Source: Gracilaria domingensis (lineage: Eukaryota > Rhodophyta > Florideophyceae > Gracilariales > Gracilariaceae). Taken from it: a stretch of 64,000 nucleotides of DNA. The notes under the pieces are model-generated. The model was not told the origin of the DNA, made no database searches, and saw only the letters and a program-made list of their open reading frames with translations. Positions 29,304 through 39,926 of this stretch are shown in pieces. The stretch's first letter is position 1. Every line of letters starts with the position of its first letter. Position numbers and translations under genes: made by a program. The stretch spans positions 62,001 through 126,000 of the forward strand of contig VCMS01000091.1 of NCBI GenBank assembly GCA_022539475.1. Direction: 5' to 3'.

Positions 29304-32285
29304 ATGACGCATCTGGCGCCGAATCCGGCCGTGTCGCCGCTCAGCGACTTGCTCTGTGCCTTGGAGGCTGTCGATGCGCCGCGCACCGTCGATCACCCCG
29401 ATGCCCCCCCTCCTCCGCCCATTCCGCCGCTCTACCGCCTGCTTAGTGACGAAGGTATGTTTCATGTCCCTTTTTTTTTGCCGCGATGCCTTTTGGCTTC
29501 TCTTGCTGCGTGAGCCATGTGTGTTAACTTTTGAGAGTGTGTTTATTCTTTGCAAGACGTTGTGAGGGAGTTTCGCGCAGACAATCAGCGTCTCATCAAC
29601 TATCTTTCGCAGCCCGACATCATCCGCCAATTGCTCGAAAAGTGTTTCGACGTCCCGTCCGTCCTCACCCCGCAGCAGTATGCGGCCGGCGTCGCCCACA
29701 CGCCGCCACGCTCCCCACAAAGCCCGTCGGCCTCTCAAAACCCCCAGCACGTGCGCGAGATGCAACTCAAGCAGGCCTACGTCGCCTGCGAGCTGCTCAC
29801 GTCGGAGAACAAACTGCTCAGTGCCGCCTTCGTTGCCGATGATGCCGCGCTCGCGCAGTTGTTCGCCGTGCTGGAGAGCACGGACGCCGGACAACTTGAA
29901 CCGCTCGTCATCATGAATTTTTCGAAGATCTTTCTTACCATGTTGAAGACCGAGAGCGTTCGCTTTCTGCAAAAGCTGTCCGCGCGCACCTCCTTCATGC
30001 CCGTTTTTCTCAAGCACATGGACTGCGATGCCATTTGTGAGCTGTTGGTCAACATTCTCGACGCGTCGGACACCTCCTATCATGACGTGTCTGACGTGAG
30101 ACGACCCGCCGACGACGCGCTCAAGCTGCTTGAGCACACCGATCTCATGGGCGGCCTTGCGCAGTGCTTTGTGCGCGCCTCTGCCGAAGCTGTTGATCCG
30201 CAGAGTCAACAGCAATCGCAGCAATCGCAAGCGCGCACGTCTCAGCACGGCAACAGCGCCAACTCCATGTCGTCGTCCTCGCCTGACAGTCTGGAACTAC
30301 GCGCGAAACAACGGCGTATGCGCGAAGAAACTATGGCCAATGTCACCACCACCATCGTGGGTGTCACGGAGCGCTTGTTGCAGCTTCCAGAGCTCGGCGT
30401 GCGAATTCCTGACAAGCTTAGCCCATATGGCAATCCTGAGGTGGTTTCGCGCATTCTCGACGCTGGATTGTACGCGTATTCGCATGGTATGGTGGATGCC
30501 AATGGTGTGCCGCGTGCTGTTGGCGAGCCTATCACCAACGAACAGAGGGTGGAAGCGTTTAGTGCGCGCAATAATTCTGCTCTGCTGCACAGCTTAGGTC
30601 TTGTCGCTGACCTGATGACCCTTGATGCCAATGTGTACCGTGACGATGATGGAGATATTGGACCAACTGATTTTGGCCAGGGTGCTGGTATTCGCCCTGT
30701 TAGCATTGGTGTCGGCAAGCCCATGGGTGCTCACAAGGGACCTGGTCCCAGCATTATTGCGGCGTACGCTGCCGCAAAGGCTGAGGCCAATGAGAGACAC
30801 CAGGCTTCGAAACCGAAGCCGCTGCCGGAACTGGCGGACAAGAAAGCGGGCGATCCGATTGTAGAGACCACTGCGCTGCAACGAGAGCTTGCGTTACGGT
30901 TTCCTCGTCTTTCGGAGATGTTCGGTCCCGAGGATGATGGCGAGGCAATTCCGTCAGATCACGTTTTGCCGCTTGGGTCGTTACGCCTCAAAGTCGCAGA
31001 GTTTTTCGTGGCGTGCATGAAAAACTCTTCTCAAGACACTGTGGACCAGATCATGGGTTTGGGAGTGCCAAAGAAGCTTCTCAAGCTGTTCAGCAAGTAC
31101 CAATGGAGCTCCATGCTGCACGGAGTTATTACCAAGTCCATCGTCAACTCGCTAGATGCGATTGAGCTTGGACGGTCGTCGCGAAAGGCTTGGTTCGAAG
31201 CGGGCGTCATTCCTTGGCTAATCGAGTCGTGGTCTCTGAATGCGAAAGCCGAAGAAGAAGAGAAGAACAGCAGAAGAAGATCTCGCGCTGGCTACATGGG
31301 ACATCTTATTCGTATTGGGACGGCGTTGCGATTTTTCATTGAGGTACAGAAGGACGAAGGGCATGAGAGTAGCGCCGAGATGCCGGAACAGTCGCAGCTT
31401 GACGCGTTTTCCGTTTTTGCAACAGAAGCACTTTCTCCGGCGCAGGAGCTAGAAATAACCCCGCTATGTGATGACCAGGAGGACGAAGCAGAGGCTACGG
31501 ATCTGCTCGAGATGGGCGGGATAGGCTTTTCGGACCACTTTGGAGATGGCTCTGGCACTATGCACATCTCTTTGATGCAAAATCCTCCCAGACCCGGCGA
31601 TGACATTGTAGATGAAGAAGAAGAAATCAAGCCTGTTGATGTGGATGATCTGGAGCAATTTGCTGCCGATGATGAAGATGCACGCCATGCGAAACCTGTT
31701 GATCACGACATTCCCCTGGCAATGAGAGCGCGTTTTGCAAAAGAAGAAGAAGAAGAAGTGGAGGTGGTGAAGCCGATTACAGACCCCATCGTCGCTGAGG
31801 ACTCTTCAAAGCCGAGGGCTGTATCACGGGAAAGCAGTCGCGACCGAAGCCAAAAGGCTTACATGTCGAAGCTACATGAACCTAGGGATGTTGAGTTGGA
31901 ACAAGTTATCGACACTGTTGATTCTTCGTCGGACGAGGAAGGATCATATGAAGCGTTTGTTGATACTCAGATCAAGTCCTTGTCGGAAACCACCGAGAAG
32001 TTCTCAAAGCTAAAGGTTGTTGACAATGAACCGGGATCAGCATCTTTGGACGGCGCTGTTACGGAGATTGAAGAGGAGACCTTGCCCCTAGGTACAGACA
32101 GCAACCTCATGCAATTAGCTTCCAATGTAATATCCGTTGTCGACGATGCTGCGGATTCTTCCGATGACGAGGAATACGTGGAGTGGAATGATACAGGTAG
32201 AGTAGATGAATTGAGAACTTCACCGCAGAGTACTCAACGTAATGAGCCAGAGAAAGGTATGAGCAGAGAATCATCGGCGAGGTAG
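29304..32285 (+). CDS. SAPS-domain protein, PP6/Sit4 phosphatase regulatory subunit
   Basis: Regulatory partner of the PP2A-like phosphatase Sit4/PP6, acting in cell-cycle and nutrient signalling. Exon 1 (29304-29454) begins at MTHLAPNPAVSP. The intron 29455-29556 rebuilds ...LLSDE-DVVREFRADNQRL, matching the family's 'LLDEDDvlqE.k..N.kLi.fL' start. Total length is about 959 residues. Further matches are NYLSQPDIIRQLLEKCF, YVACELLTSENKLL, the helical repeats around 'LGVPKKLLKLFSKYQWSSMLHG', and GRSSRKAWFEAGVIPWL. The C-terminal third is acidic and disordered, as in yeast SAP proteins. Family assignment is firm; the paralogue is not. Confidence 0.93.
29455..29556 (+). other. Intron of the SAPS gene
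   Basis: Begins GTATGT and ends TTTGCAAG, 102 nt. It splits a codon after its first base (G|AC, Asp). Excision restores the conserved acidic lead-in of the SAPS family. Confidence 0.88.
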
Positions 32286-32510
32286 GATAGCTAAAGAGAC
32301 AGGCATATTGTGTGCAGCTCAACTTTTGTCTTCCTTTATGAATGATGTACAAATTTGGACGCGACTGCATTCAGAGGTCGTATCCTAGCAACGAACCCCC
32401 CCGATCGCTTCATGGTGGCTTATAATTTACATACATCTCTCTGTCTCGCTACTGCAGCGAACTCTTCGAGGCGGCAGTCAGTCTTAACCAGGCATGTAAG
32501 TGGCACTGTG

Positions 32511-35500
32511 TTACATATCTTGAGTGCTTGTAAAGTATGCTCCAATACTGCTGGTCTCACCCGAAACAAAGGAGACAACGGCTTCGCGAAGAATTTCAAG
32601 CTGTTCTTCCTTGCCGCGAAGGTGAGACTCCACTTTTTCGCATCTGCTTTTGACAGCGCTACTGCGTTTCCGCTGTCGACGAATAGCCCGAGCAGAAAGA
32701 AGGGAGCTTCGTAGAGTCGCCTTAGCGTGAACAAGATCATGAGTCTTGCTAACGGCTTTGAACTGGGCGTCTTGCACGACAAGTAGAGGAAAGCGAGGTC
32801 GAAGACCGCCGCGGAAACGTAGAGCCCTTGGGAGACACTTGGTATCCTCGTCACAGAGCTCCAGAGCCAGGACCCTGATGTCGTTACCCGGGTCATCAGT
32901 CAGGTAGACGAATCGAGATGTGTGGTTGTTCGTGTCACTTGGAGTCACGTGAAGAATGGCAAACACACCGTCAAACGTCTCACCCGGCTGCACCATGTCT
33001 TTTTGCAGGTCCACAACGGAACGTATACTTCGGGGAAACAGTGAGGCGTGGGTGGGGGTAGAGCGGGACTCCTTTCGCAGCTCTTGCACTGCCTCTGGTT
33101 TGCAGATCCAGATTCCGGGCCGAGGCCATACCTGTGTCAAACACAAGGCCTGGCCTTCTTTAAGAACACCTTGCAACGATTCTGGAGCGTTATAGATGCG
33201 AATCAATTTGCGTGCAGCACTGTCCTTGGGATCATCCTCCAGGCCACACACCAGAATGTCTTTCACACAAGAAACACATCGCTGTTCAACCGGAACAGCA
33301 CTGGGATCGACAGCCTCACCTAGCTTCTTTTGCTTTTCGACAGATGCCATTATTTCTCGACGAACCTTTTCTTCAAACGCTGACCGTGCCTCGTCTTCTC
33401 CTTCCTCCCGTCGACAGACGAACTCATCCTTCTCTTCCTCATCAGTTGCCGCAATCGTCTCCTTGTAAAACACAGGATATGTTCGCAGGACTACAACGTG
33501 AAGCGGTGGACATGTACCATGGCCATCCAACAAGCGCTTTAGCGATTTCGCTATTGCAGGCTTCCGGATACCAAGACGGAGGTCAGCCGGTGCTTTGTGC
33601 AAACCATTGGCGGTAATCCGAAGGTAAGATGCACCCAGCTCATCTGCCTCGCCGAAAAAGAAAGGGCGGCTAACGGACAGCGTCTGTAGCGTCGAGCCAG
33701 ATAGGCTGACTTTGTCTCCAACTCGAAGACGCCCCCGCCACACACGACTTTGTAACGTATCGTCCAACGAACACCTTGCGACGTACCAACCGTCCGAGAC
33801 GACAAGACTGAGCTTGTCAGAATCACCTGCCAACGGCTCAATTCCAACGATGCGCAGAACAATGTGAGACGACGGACTTGAATCGTTTCGCATGATACGC
33901 AGAAGATGAGGTTGTTTGCTTTGATGCCATTCTACGGAAAGTCTCCGCATAAACTCTCGCACAACGTTCGCGGCACAATAGAAATGAGCTTGGTTCGCGT
34001 CCGAGCTTGAGGACTGAAGAACCATGAGCTTATACACTGCGAGACTATAAACCATCCGAGTCCACGCTTCGCTCCCAACACAAGAGGCAGGCTTGCTGCA
34101 AACACCTGGGAACATTTGTTTGGTCCACTGTACAAATGTAGACACAGCACACTCTTCGATGGAGACGAGACTTAGGGCGTTTGCAATGTAGGGGGGAAGA
34201 CATGACACATGTCCAAACTCATGCTTTCTAAAGATCACGTTGTGGCATTTCAAGAGCAAAGTTGGTGATTGTAGGATAGACAGTTGGGGCTGAGGAAGAT
34301 GTTGTTTCGTCAAAGTTATGATGGCTGGGCTCAAAGTTGGGCAGTTATGTGTGTCAGGGTTTGCACATGTAGTGAGACCGTTGGTTAACAGTGAGGGCAG
34401 GGAAAACTGGGGGACGTTGCTTTGGTTAACAGTTGTCTTGATGGCAGAATTCTGGCCAGAGGGCCGAAGAAGGCGTCGAGGTCGTTTAAATGGAGTAGTA
34501 CGTGTTGTAGATGCAGCCGAAGCGCGACGACGTCGGACGCGAGCAGGTGGTGGAAGAGGCGTTTCCACTGTGACGGGCGATTTCTTAGCGGATGAATTGC
34601 GAGCAGACTCGGGGAACAAGGCTTTTCGAAGATCATCAATTGGAAGCGATGGCGTTTGCGGACTGGGAAGCGAACGAGAGCGCGATGCGGAACGCGTGTC
34701 GATGATGGAATTGGACGGGCGTGCTACGGAGATTGCATTGCTCAGTGCTGCCGATAGGAGCAGCGACGACGAAACACTTGGATTGGCTGTGTTCGAATTG
34801 GCGACAGACGGGTTCCACTTGGCGGCCGAGGAGGGAGGGATATGCGACGGACGCGGGCGCGGCAGCGGTGATGGAGTAGCAAACGGAGCGACGTGGTGCT
34901 GGTTGCCCATGGCGCGTTTCGGAGCACTGGTCAGAGCTCTCGGGGTTGTGGTCGCGGATTGCTTCGCATCGGGCGAGTCGTGGATGAGCTGAACAGGCGC
35001 GGCAGATGGGGGTGGAATCCGAAGCGATTTGCCCGAAGCGGTGGTGAACAAGGACACAGTGGGTCTGCGCGGGCGCGGCGTCTTGAAGGACGCAGTGGAA
35101 GCATCGACGTTCTGGCCGAGCGGCAGTGGCGGCGGCAGCGGCAGCGGCTTTCCGGACCCGGTGGTGAAGAGCGCCACTGCCGGCACGCTGTTCGCGGCGG
35201 GCAGAAACGCATCGGCGCCAGCGGCGTGCGGCTTGGGCGACGCGGCGACGGGGCGTCGCGACGGCGCAGCCGGCGGGACGCAGTCGGCGAACAGATCAAT
35301 GACGGGGCGCGACTTGGCGGCACTGGGCGGCGGTATGGAGAGGCGCTTGCCAGACGCGGTGGAGAACAGCGACGGAAACTTGGGCGGCTGCGCCTTGTGC
35401 GGCGCGGCGGCGGCGGCGGCGGCGCGCGTCGCCGGCGCGGCGGCCGGCGCGCATGCGGACGGCGCTCCCGAAGCGCACACGTCGGACGTGGGCGTGGCGG

Positions 35501-35661
35501 CGGCGAACAGCGCGCGCGCGGTGGGCGGATGATGCGGCGTGATGGGCGACGCCGGCGCGGCGCGCTCGCGGCGCAGCGCGTGCGGCGCGCCGCGGGCGCC
35601 CGGCGGCGAGTGCGCGGGTCGCGGCGGCGGCGGCGGCGCGGCGCGCGCCGCGCGCGAGCGC

Positions 35662-35701
<40 letters not shown>

Positions 35702-36068
35702 GCGGCTGCCTGGGCGCGGCGGCGGCAATGGGCGTGACGGCGCTGGCGGCGGACAGGCGGCGCGCGGCGCGGCACGGCATCTTGGCGCGCGGCGCGTCGT
35801 CCGGCAGCATGGCGCGCGCGGTGCGCTCCGTGGCGGGGTGCAGCACGATGAAGCGCGCGTCGGAGCGCTCGGGCGTGAGGCCGAGCGCGCGCTGCATGGC
35901 GCGGATGGTGTCGGCGGGCAGCACCAGCGGCGTGGACGGCGTGGAGTCGGGCGACGGCGCGGGCGCCATCACGGCGGACGCGGCGGCGGCGGCGCGCGGC
36001 GGGTCGAACGCGGTCGCCGTGGCGGCCGACACCGACCGCCACGCGGAGCGCTTTCGCTTGCGGCACAT
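32511..36068 (-). CDS. BRCA2: BRCA2 orthologue, recombination mediator
   Basis: Loads RAD51 onto RPA-coated single-stranded DNA. The product is 1185 residues. Residues 1-230 are Ala/Pro-rich low complexity, including poly-Ala. Three BRC-type motifs follow: SLFSTASGKRL (about 234), ALFTTGSGKPL (about 299) and SLFTTASGKSL (about 339), each with the FxTxSGK core that contacts RAD51. The C-terminal half is the DNA-binding region: a helical segment (about 640-715), OB1 with 'LVVSDGWYVARCSLDDTL' and GRLRVGDKVSLSGS (about 755-795), a charged helical insertion at about 875-920 where the tower sits, then OB2 and OB3 to about 1130. It is compact next to animal BRCA2. Divergent from the fucosyltransferase-like gene. 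Confidence 0.93.
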
Positions 36069-36077
36069 GGCGCGCGC

Positions 36078-36084
<7 letters not shown>

Positions 36085-36176
<92 letters not shown>

Positions 36177-36178
36177 GG
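36085..36178. repeat. GGC trinucleotide run followed by GGGCGC hexamer repeats
   Basis: About 16 GGC units run into about seven CGGGCG-type hexamers in the shared BRCA2/fucosyltransferase promoter, immediately upstream of the BRCA2 start. Confidence 0.85.
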
Positions 36179-36285
36179 AGCGCGGTGAGCGGCGCTGGTG
36201 GGGGCGGCGCGACGGGGCGGGCGGCGCGGCTGGCGTTTGAAAAAGCGCGCGCGTCCGGGGCGGCCGCCGGGCGGTTTGAAAAGCA

Positions 36286-36293
36286 TTTGGCGC
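36286..36293 (+). promoter_or_regulatory. E2F-like motif (TTTGGCGC) in the BRCA2 promoter
   Basis: TTTGGCGC lies about 220 bp upstream of BRCA2, with two TTTGAA elements nearby. BRCA2 is S-phase regulated in other eukaryotes. Chance occurrence in GC-rich DNA cannot be excluded. Confidence 0.35.
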
Positions 36294-36361
36294 GCGGCGC
36301 TGCGCGCGCGCGGTGCGAGCGGCGCGCAGTGCGTGACGGCGTCGGGCGCGGAGCTCGGGCG

Positions 36362-37678
36362 ATGCGCGCGGCGGTGGCGGTGGCGGCGCGGGCGCGCCGG
36401 CGGCGGCGACTGCGCGCCGCGCGCCGCGCGCTGCTGCGCCTCGCGGCGGGCGCGGTCGCGGTCGCGGCGGCGTGCGCGCTGCTGGCGGTGGGCCGCGGCG
36501 CGCCGCCCAGCGCGGCGGCGCCGGCGCCGGCGCCGGCGCCGGCGACGGCGCGCGTGCGCTACGCCATGTATGTGGCGGCGTACGGGCAGTTCAACAACCA
36601 GATCGTGTCGCTGGTGAACGGCCTCTACTTTGCGCGCTCGCTGCGCGCCGTGCTGGTGCTGCCCTTCACCACGCTGGGCAAGGAGTCGACGCGCGACGCG
36701 GCGCTGTGGCGGCGCGCGCCGCGGCGCGAGCCGCCGCACGAGCTGGTGGGCGACTACTTCAACTACTCGCGCCTGCTCGCGCTGTACCCCGTGCTGCGCC
36801 CGCGCGCCTTCTTCGCGTCGCCGCCGGCGGCGCGCCTGTTTGCGCGCCGCAACGTGACCGTGTCGCACCGCGCCGGCAACTACTACCGCCGCCTGTTCCG
36901 CGCCGCGGCGCACGCGAGCGCGTCGCCCGTGCGCGTCGTGTCGCGCCGCCCGCCCGCGCCCATGCCGCGCCCGCGCTTCTGCCGGCACGACGCGGCCGAG
37001 GAGCTGCGCCGCCACCGCGGCTGGGGCGACGACCCCGAGTTTGTGCTGCTGCCCATCATCTTCTTCCGGCACAACCTCAACTGCACCGCCACGCACCCCG
37101 ACTGGATTTCCATGCGCCGCTTCATCATTCCCAACGACGCCTTTCTGCGCGCCGTGCGCGCGTTTCTGCGCGCCGTGCAGCAGCCCGTCATGGCCGTCCA
37201 CCTGCGATTGTTTCTCAACGGAGACGTGCCCAACACGTCGCCGCACGCGATCGTGCAAGCGCTGTGGCGCCGCTTTGCGCCCCAGCTGCGGGAGGCGAAT
37301 ACGCTCTTTCTGGCCTACTCTCCGAGCTCGCCCATGTCCGTTGAGGTGTTCAACCTGCTCAAGCATCGCTTTGAGGGGCATGTTGTGGACGGATCCAACT
37401 ATGCGCGCTATTTTGACGCCGATGCGCAGCACGTCACCCAGCTTCCTCTCGCCGCTGTGCTGTTCGATATGTGGGTGTGTGTCAGGAGCCGTTACTTTGT
37501 TGGCAGGCTTGGCTCCAGTTTGTCGTGGAACGTGGTGCAGTGGAGGATGGCGCTTTGGGAGCCGTACGGCTTGGAACGCCATATCGTTGAATCGCCCTTG
37601 TGGTACGCGCTTGAGCACTTTACAACCACGGGTGCCAAGAGGAACGAAGGCGATCTGTATGGAACTACCTCTGCGTGA
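36362..37678 (+). CDS. O-fucosyltransferase-like type II membrane glycosyltransferase
   Basis: Start at MRAAVAVAARARRRRR, 438 residues. A short Arg-rich cytoplasmic tail and an Ala/Val/Leu-rich membrane anchor (about 20-45) give type II topology for the secretory pathway. The lumenal part has 'YGQFNNQIVSLVNGLYFARSL' and VLPF, matching the GDP-binding start of protein O-fucosyltransferases. 'MAVHLRLF' fits the HLR motif and 'YFVGRLGSSLSW' fits the C-terminal GDP-fucose binding motif. Three N-glycosylation sequons (NYS, NVT, NCT) are present. The donor and acceptor are inferred from fold only; red algae glycosylate abundant sulfated galactans, so other acceptors are possible. GC drops sharply in the last 400 bp. 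Confidence 0.75.
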   Translation: MRAAVAVAARARRRRRLRAARRALLRLAAGAVAVAAACALLAVGRGAPPSAAAPAPAPAPATARVRYAMYVAAYGQFNNQIVSLVNGLYFARSLRAVLVLPFTTLGKESTRDAALWRRAPRREPPHELVGDYFNYSRLLALYPVLRPRAFFASPPAARLFARRNVTVSHRAGNYYRRLFRAAAHASASPVRVVSRRPPAPMPRPRFCRHDAAEELRRHRGWGDDPEFVLLPIIFFRHNLNCTATHPDWISMRRFIIPNDAFLRAVRAFLRAVQQPVMAVHLRLFLNGDVPNTSPHAIVQALWRRFAPQLREANTLFLAYSPSSPMSVEVFNLLKHRFEGHVVDGSNYARYFDADAQHVTQLPLAAVLFDMWVCVRSRYFVGRLGSSLSWNVVQWRMALWEPYGLERHIVESPLWYALEHFTTTGAKRNEGDLYGTTSA

Positions 37679-37698
37679 ATTCGCTCACTCATAGCAAA

Positions 37699-37717
37699 AG
37701 CGCTCGGCTCGAGCGCT
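37699..37717 (+). other. Perfect hairpin in a 3' untranslated region
   Basis: AGCGCTCG-GCT-CGAGCGCT, an 8-bp stem with 3-nt loop, lies 21 bp after the fucosyltransferase-like stop. It resembles a histone-type or transcript-stabilising stem in shape only. Confidence 0.4.
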
Positions 37718-38024
37718 TCGGGCCAAGACCAACTTGTTCAATTTGAGCGCGCTAACTCCTTTAACACCTAACAGCTCTTGACCATCAAGAACAACAAAGT
37801 TTTACTTCTTCATAATGTCTTTAAACTTGATACAGTTTTGTTGGAGCAAGCAGTTTTCCGCTGTTTGGTTTCAAATCTATCACTAAAACTCCATCTCACT
37901 TTCATTTCGCTCATGGAGTCATCCCAGGTATGGCGCTTTGTTCAAATCTATACGGCTAGTTAGTTGGCACATACTTCGTAGTTAACCAAGTCACGGCACA
38001 TGTTAGTCAAGAAGAGTGAGCCGT
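37718..38024. other. Intergenic spacer between convergent genes
   Basis: AT-richer spacer between two convergent 3' ends. No gene or motif recognised. Confidence 0.5.
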
Positions 38025-39221
38025 CTACACGGCAGAGATCATCTGTCTGCTGTGGGAGGCGCTGAAACTGTCACGAAACGTACTGGCACAGCTCTGAGCT
38101 CGGCTGTCGTTTCCAGCCACATCGCTCTCCGTCGCAAACTCCGCGATTAACGCCTGCTGCTCCTGCGCGCGAGCCCTCGCACACTCACTCTCCAGCAGCT
38201 GATTCTCGCGTTCCCGGTGAGATTCAATCAGTCGTTGGTTGAATTCCGTCACAATTGACTTGTGGTTCTCCTGATAGGTGCCCACCCATTTCTGGAGCAG
38301 GCGTCGCGTATGCGCGGGGAAGAACTTGTTCTTGATTCGGCGGATGCTTCGACGATCCATGCAGCTCGTCATTGCAGACACCAAGTACGCCGGATGCTCC
38401 ATTCGGCGAATCGTCGCCCAGAACTTCTTTTCCAGGGCTGCCGCCTGTCTGGACGAGAAGCGTTCCGAAATCATCTTTGGCAGTTCCAACTTCTTCAGGT
38501 CAAAGTATGCGTGGAGTTCGGCCACCAAGTTGCGGACATGAACTGCTAATTGCGGCAATTCCTGCATCACGGGACGACCTTCAAATTGAGAACCGTAGCG
38601 AATGATTTCCGAGGAGATGGCCAGGATTGCGCCATGCTTCTTCTTGCGCCGTCCCTCGGAGAGCTCACCTCGAATCGGCGATGGCTTTTTCTCCCATTTA
38701 CGTTGCTCGTCGGTCAGCTCATCCGCACGCTCTATCCAACTGAACAAAACTGCTTCTTCGAGGTAAAACACCTCGCTGATAACCGAGTGAAGCACGGCAA
38801 ACCAGTTGAAAAACAGGTTTGTATCCGTTTTCGTCAGCATTAGGGGTCGAAGATCCATGTTACCCAAAATGCAATACATGTCTTTCAGTTCACTTCTGAT
38901 TGCATCATCTGTCAATGAAGAAATGTACAGAGGATGTCCAGGCTCAAGTCTTGCAGCCTTCAGTGCATCAGCATCTATAACCGTGAAAAGTTTCTCGTAG
39001 TTCGGGGGCGCCATCGAGTACTTCTTATCCGGAGCAGTGTTAGAAGGTGATCTCACATACGGATTGGATGAAAACATGCGACGAAAGATGCTTTGCTTGC
39101 GATCTTCCGGGTCGGCTGATGTGATTGAGAACAGTGGATGGCCGGGGTTTTCTCCATTTGATGGTGGTTGGTTTTCAGCATCATCACCTGACGATCTTCG
39201 TAGAGACAGTAGCTTGTGCAT
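38025..39221 (-). CDS. Helical protein with hemerythrin-like features
   Basis: The product is 398 residues from MHKLLSLRRSSGDDAENQ. Residues 1-80 are polar. Two helices, 'LHSVISEVFYLEEAVLFSWIE' (about 143) and 'VAELHAYFDLKKLELPKMI' (about 234), have the His-x3-Glu-like spacing of hemerythrin HHE bundles (H...EE..LF; H.yf..kE..lP). However, several iron ligands are replaced, so metal binding is doubtful. The C-terminal ~60 residues form a Glu/Arg/Gln-rich coiled coil followed by a Ser-rich tail. Function is unknown; oxygen, nitric oxide or iron sensing are only possibilities. Confidence 0.6.
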   Translation of the reverse strand: MHKLLSLRRSSGDDAENQPPSNGENPGHPLFSITSADPEDRKQSIFRRMFSSNPYVRSPSNTAPDKKYSMAPPNYEKLFTVIDADALKAARLEPGHPLYISSLTDDAIRSELKDMYCILGNMDLRPLMLTKTDTNLFFNWFAVLHSVISEVFYLEEAVLFSWIERADELTDEQRKWEKKPSPIRGELSEGRRKKKHGAILAISSEIIRYGSQFEGRPVMQELPQLAVHVRNLVAELHAYFDLKKLELPKMISERFSSRQAAALEKKFWATIRRMEHPAYLVSAMTSCMDRRSIRRIKNKFFPAHTRRLLQKWVGTYQENHKSIVTEFNQRLIESHRERENQLLESECARARAQEQQALIAEFATESDVAGNDSRAQSCASTFRDSFSASHSRQMISAV

Positions 39222-39926
39222 AGCGTTGATATGAGAAATAACTGATATTGTTGTTGGGTGCGGCTGAAGACTCTGCCTTCGATGATGAGCGAAGGCGGAC
39301 GATGGAAGGGGCGGGGCGGTCTCTCCGTTTAAATACCTGAGAGCTCCAGGTGCATGGCTGGAGTGCGAAGCAACAAAATGTAAAGGGCGGACACAAAGCA
39401 GGTAAACACGCTCGTCTTTACTGCACTTGTATCAGGAAGAAGGCCTTCTAGTCGAATTGATGTAGCTCATGCCTACATCGATTGAATTGTTGGATTTGTT
39501 CTTATGGCGTCCAGAAGCCAGGAAATACACGAAACACTCGTACAAAAGCGGACGCATGGACGGTTGGCCATCCGTTCTCATCATTGATTTCTTAAGTATA
39601 AATTGACGGCTTGCGTACGTCATCAGGTAGATTAAGAATTAATATGAATAGAAGGACACCTACCCAGCACACAGTGTTGCACGCTATGCCGATGCGACGT
39701 TATTGCCAACAAAATATGGACGGGAAGTGCCAAGAAATGCAGCCGTGAATGTAACGATGAGTTTGGCGTGACTTTACCATTGCTGTGAACGGATGCCTTT
39801 CCTAACCCGGAAACTGGTGAAGACTCATCTGTGTGCAAAAAGGGGGCCCGCGTCCTATGTGCAATGTTCAGATGTGTGACTGATTTGTGTCGGTTTGTTT
39901 TCAACTGCTTTCAAAACATCTGCTCG
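39222..39926. other. Intergenic region
   Basis: About 700 bp with promoter elements for the gene at 38025 and the 3' flank of the carrier gene. Short ORFs only; nothing recognised. Confidence 0.5.

Noticed and set aside
27170..29446. 758-residue plus ORF across the 28 kb GC-rich region
   Set aside because: Low-complexity Arg/Ala/Pro, antisense to the secreted coiled-coil gene and across its promoter. Only the last part, in another frame, is SAPS exon 1.
34893..36188. Long Arg/Gly-rich ORF opposite BRCA2
   Set aside because: It is the antisense of BRCA2's GC-rich 5' half; composition is pure Arg/Gly/Ala with no domain.
35969..37618. 549-residue minus ORF opposite the fucosyltransferase-like gene
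   Set aside because: Antisense of a coding region; His/Arg/Ala-rich, no motifs, whereas the plus strand carries clear glycosyltransferase motifs.
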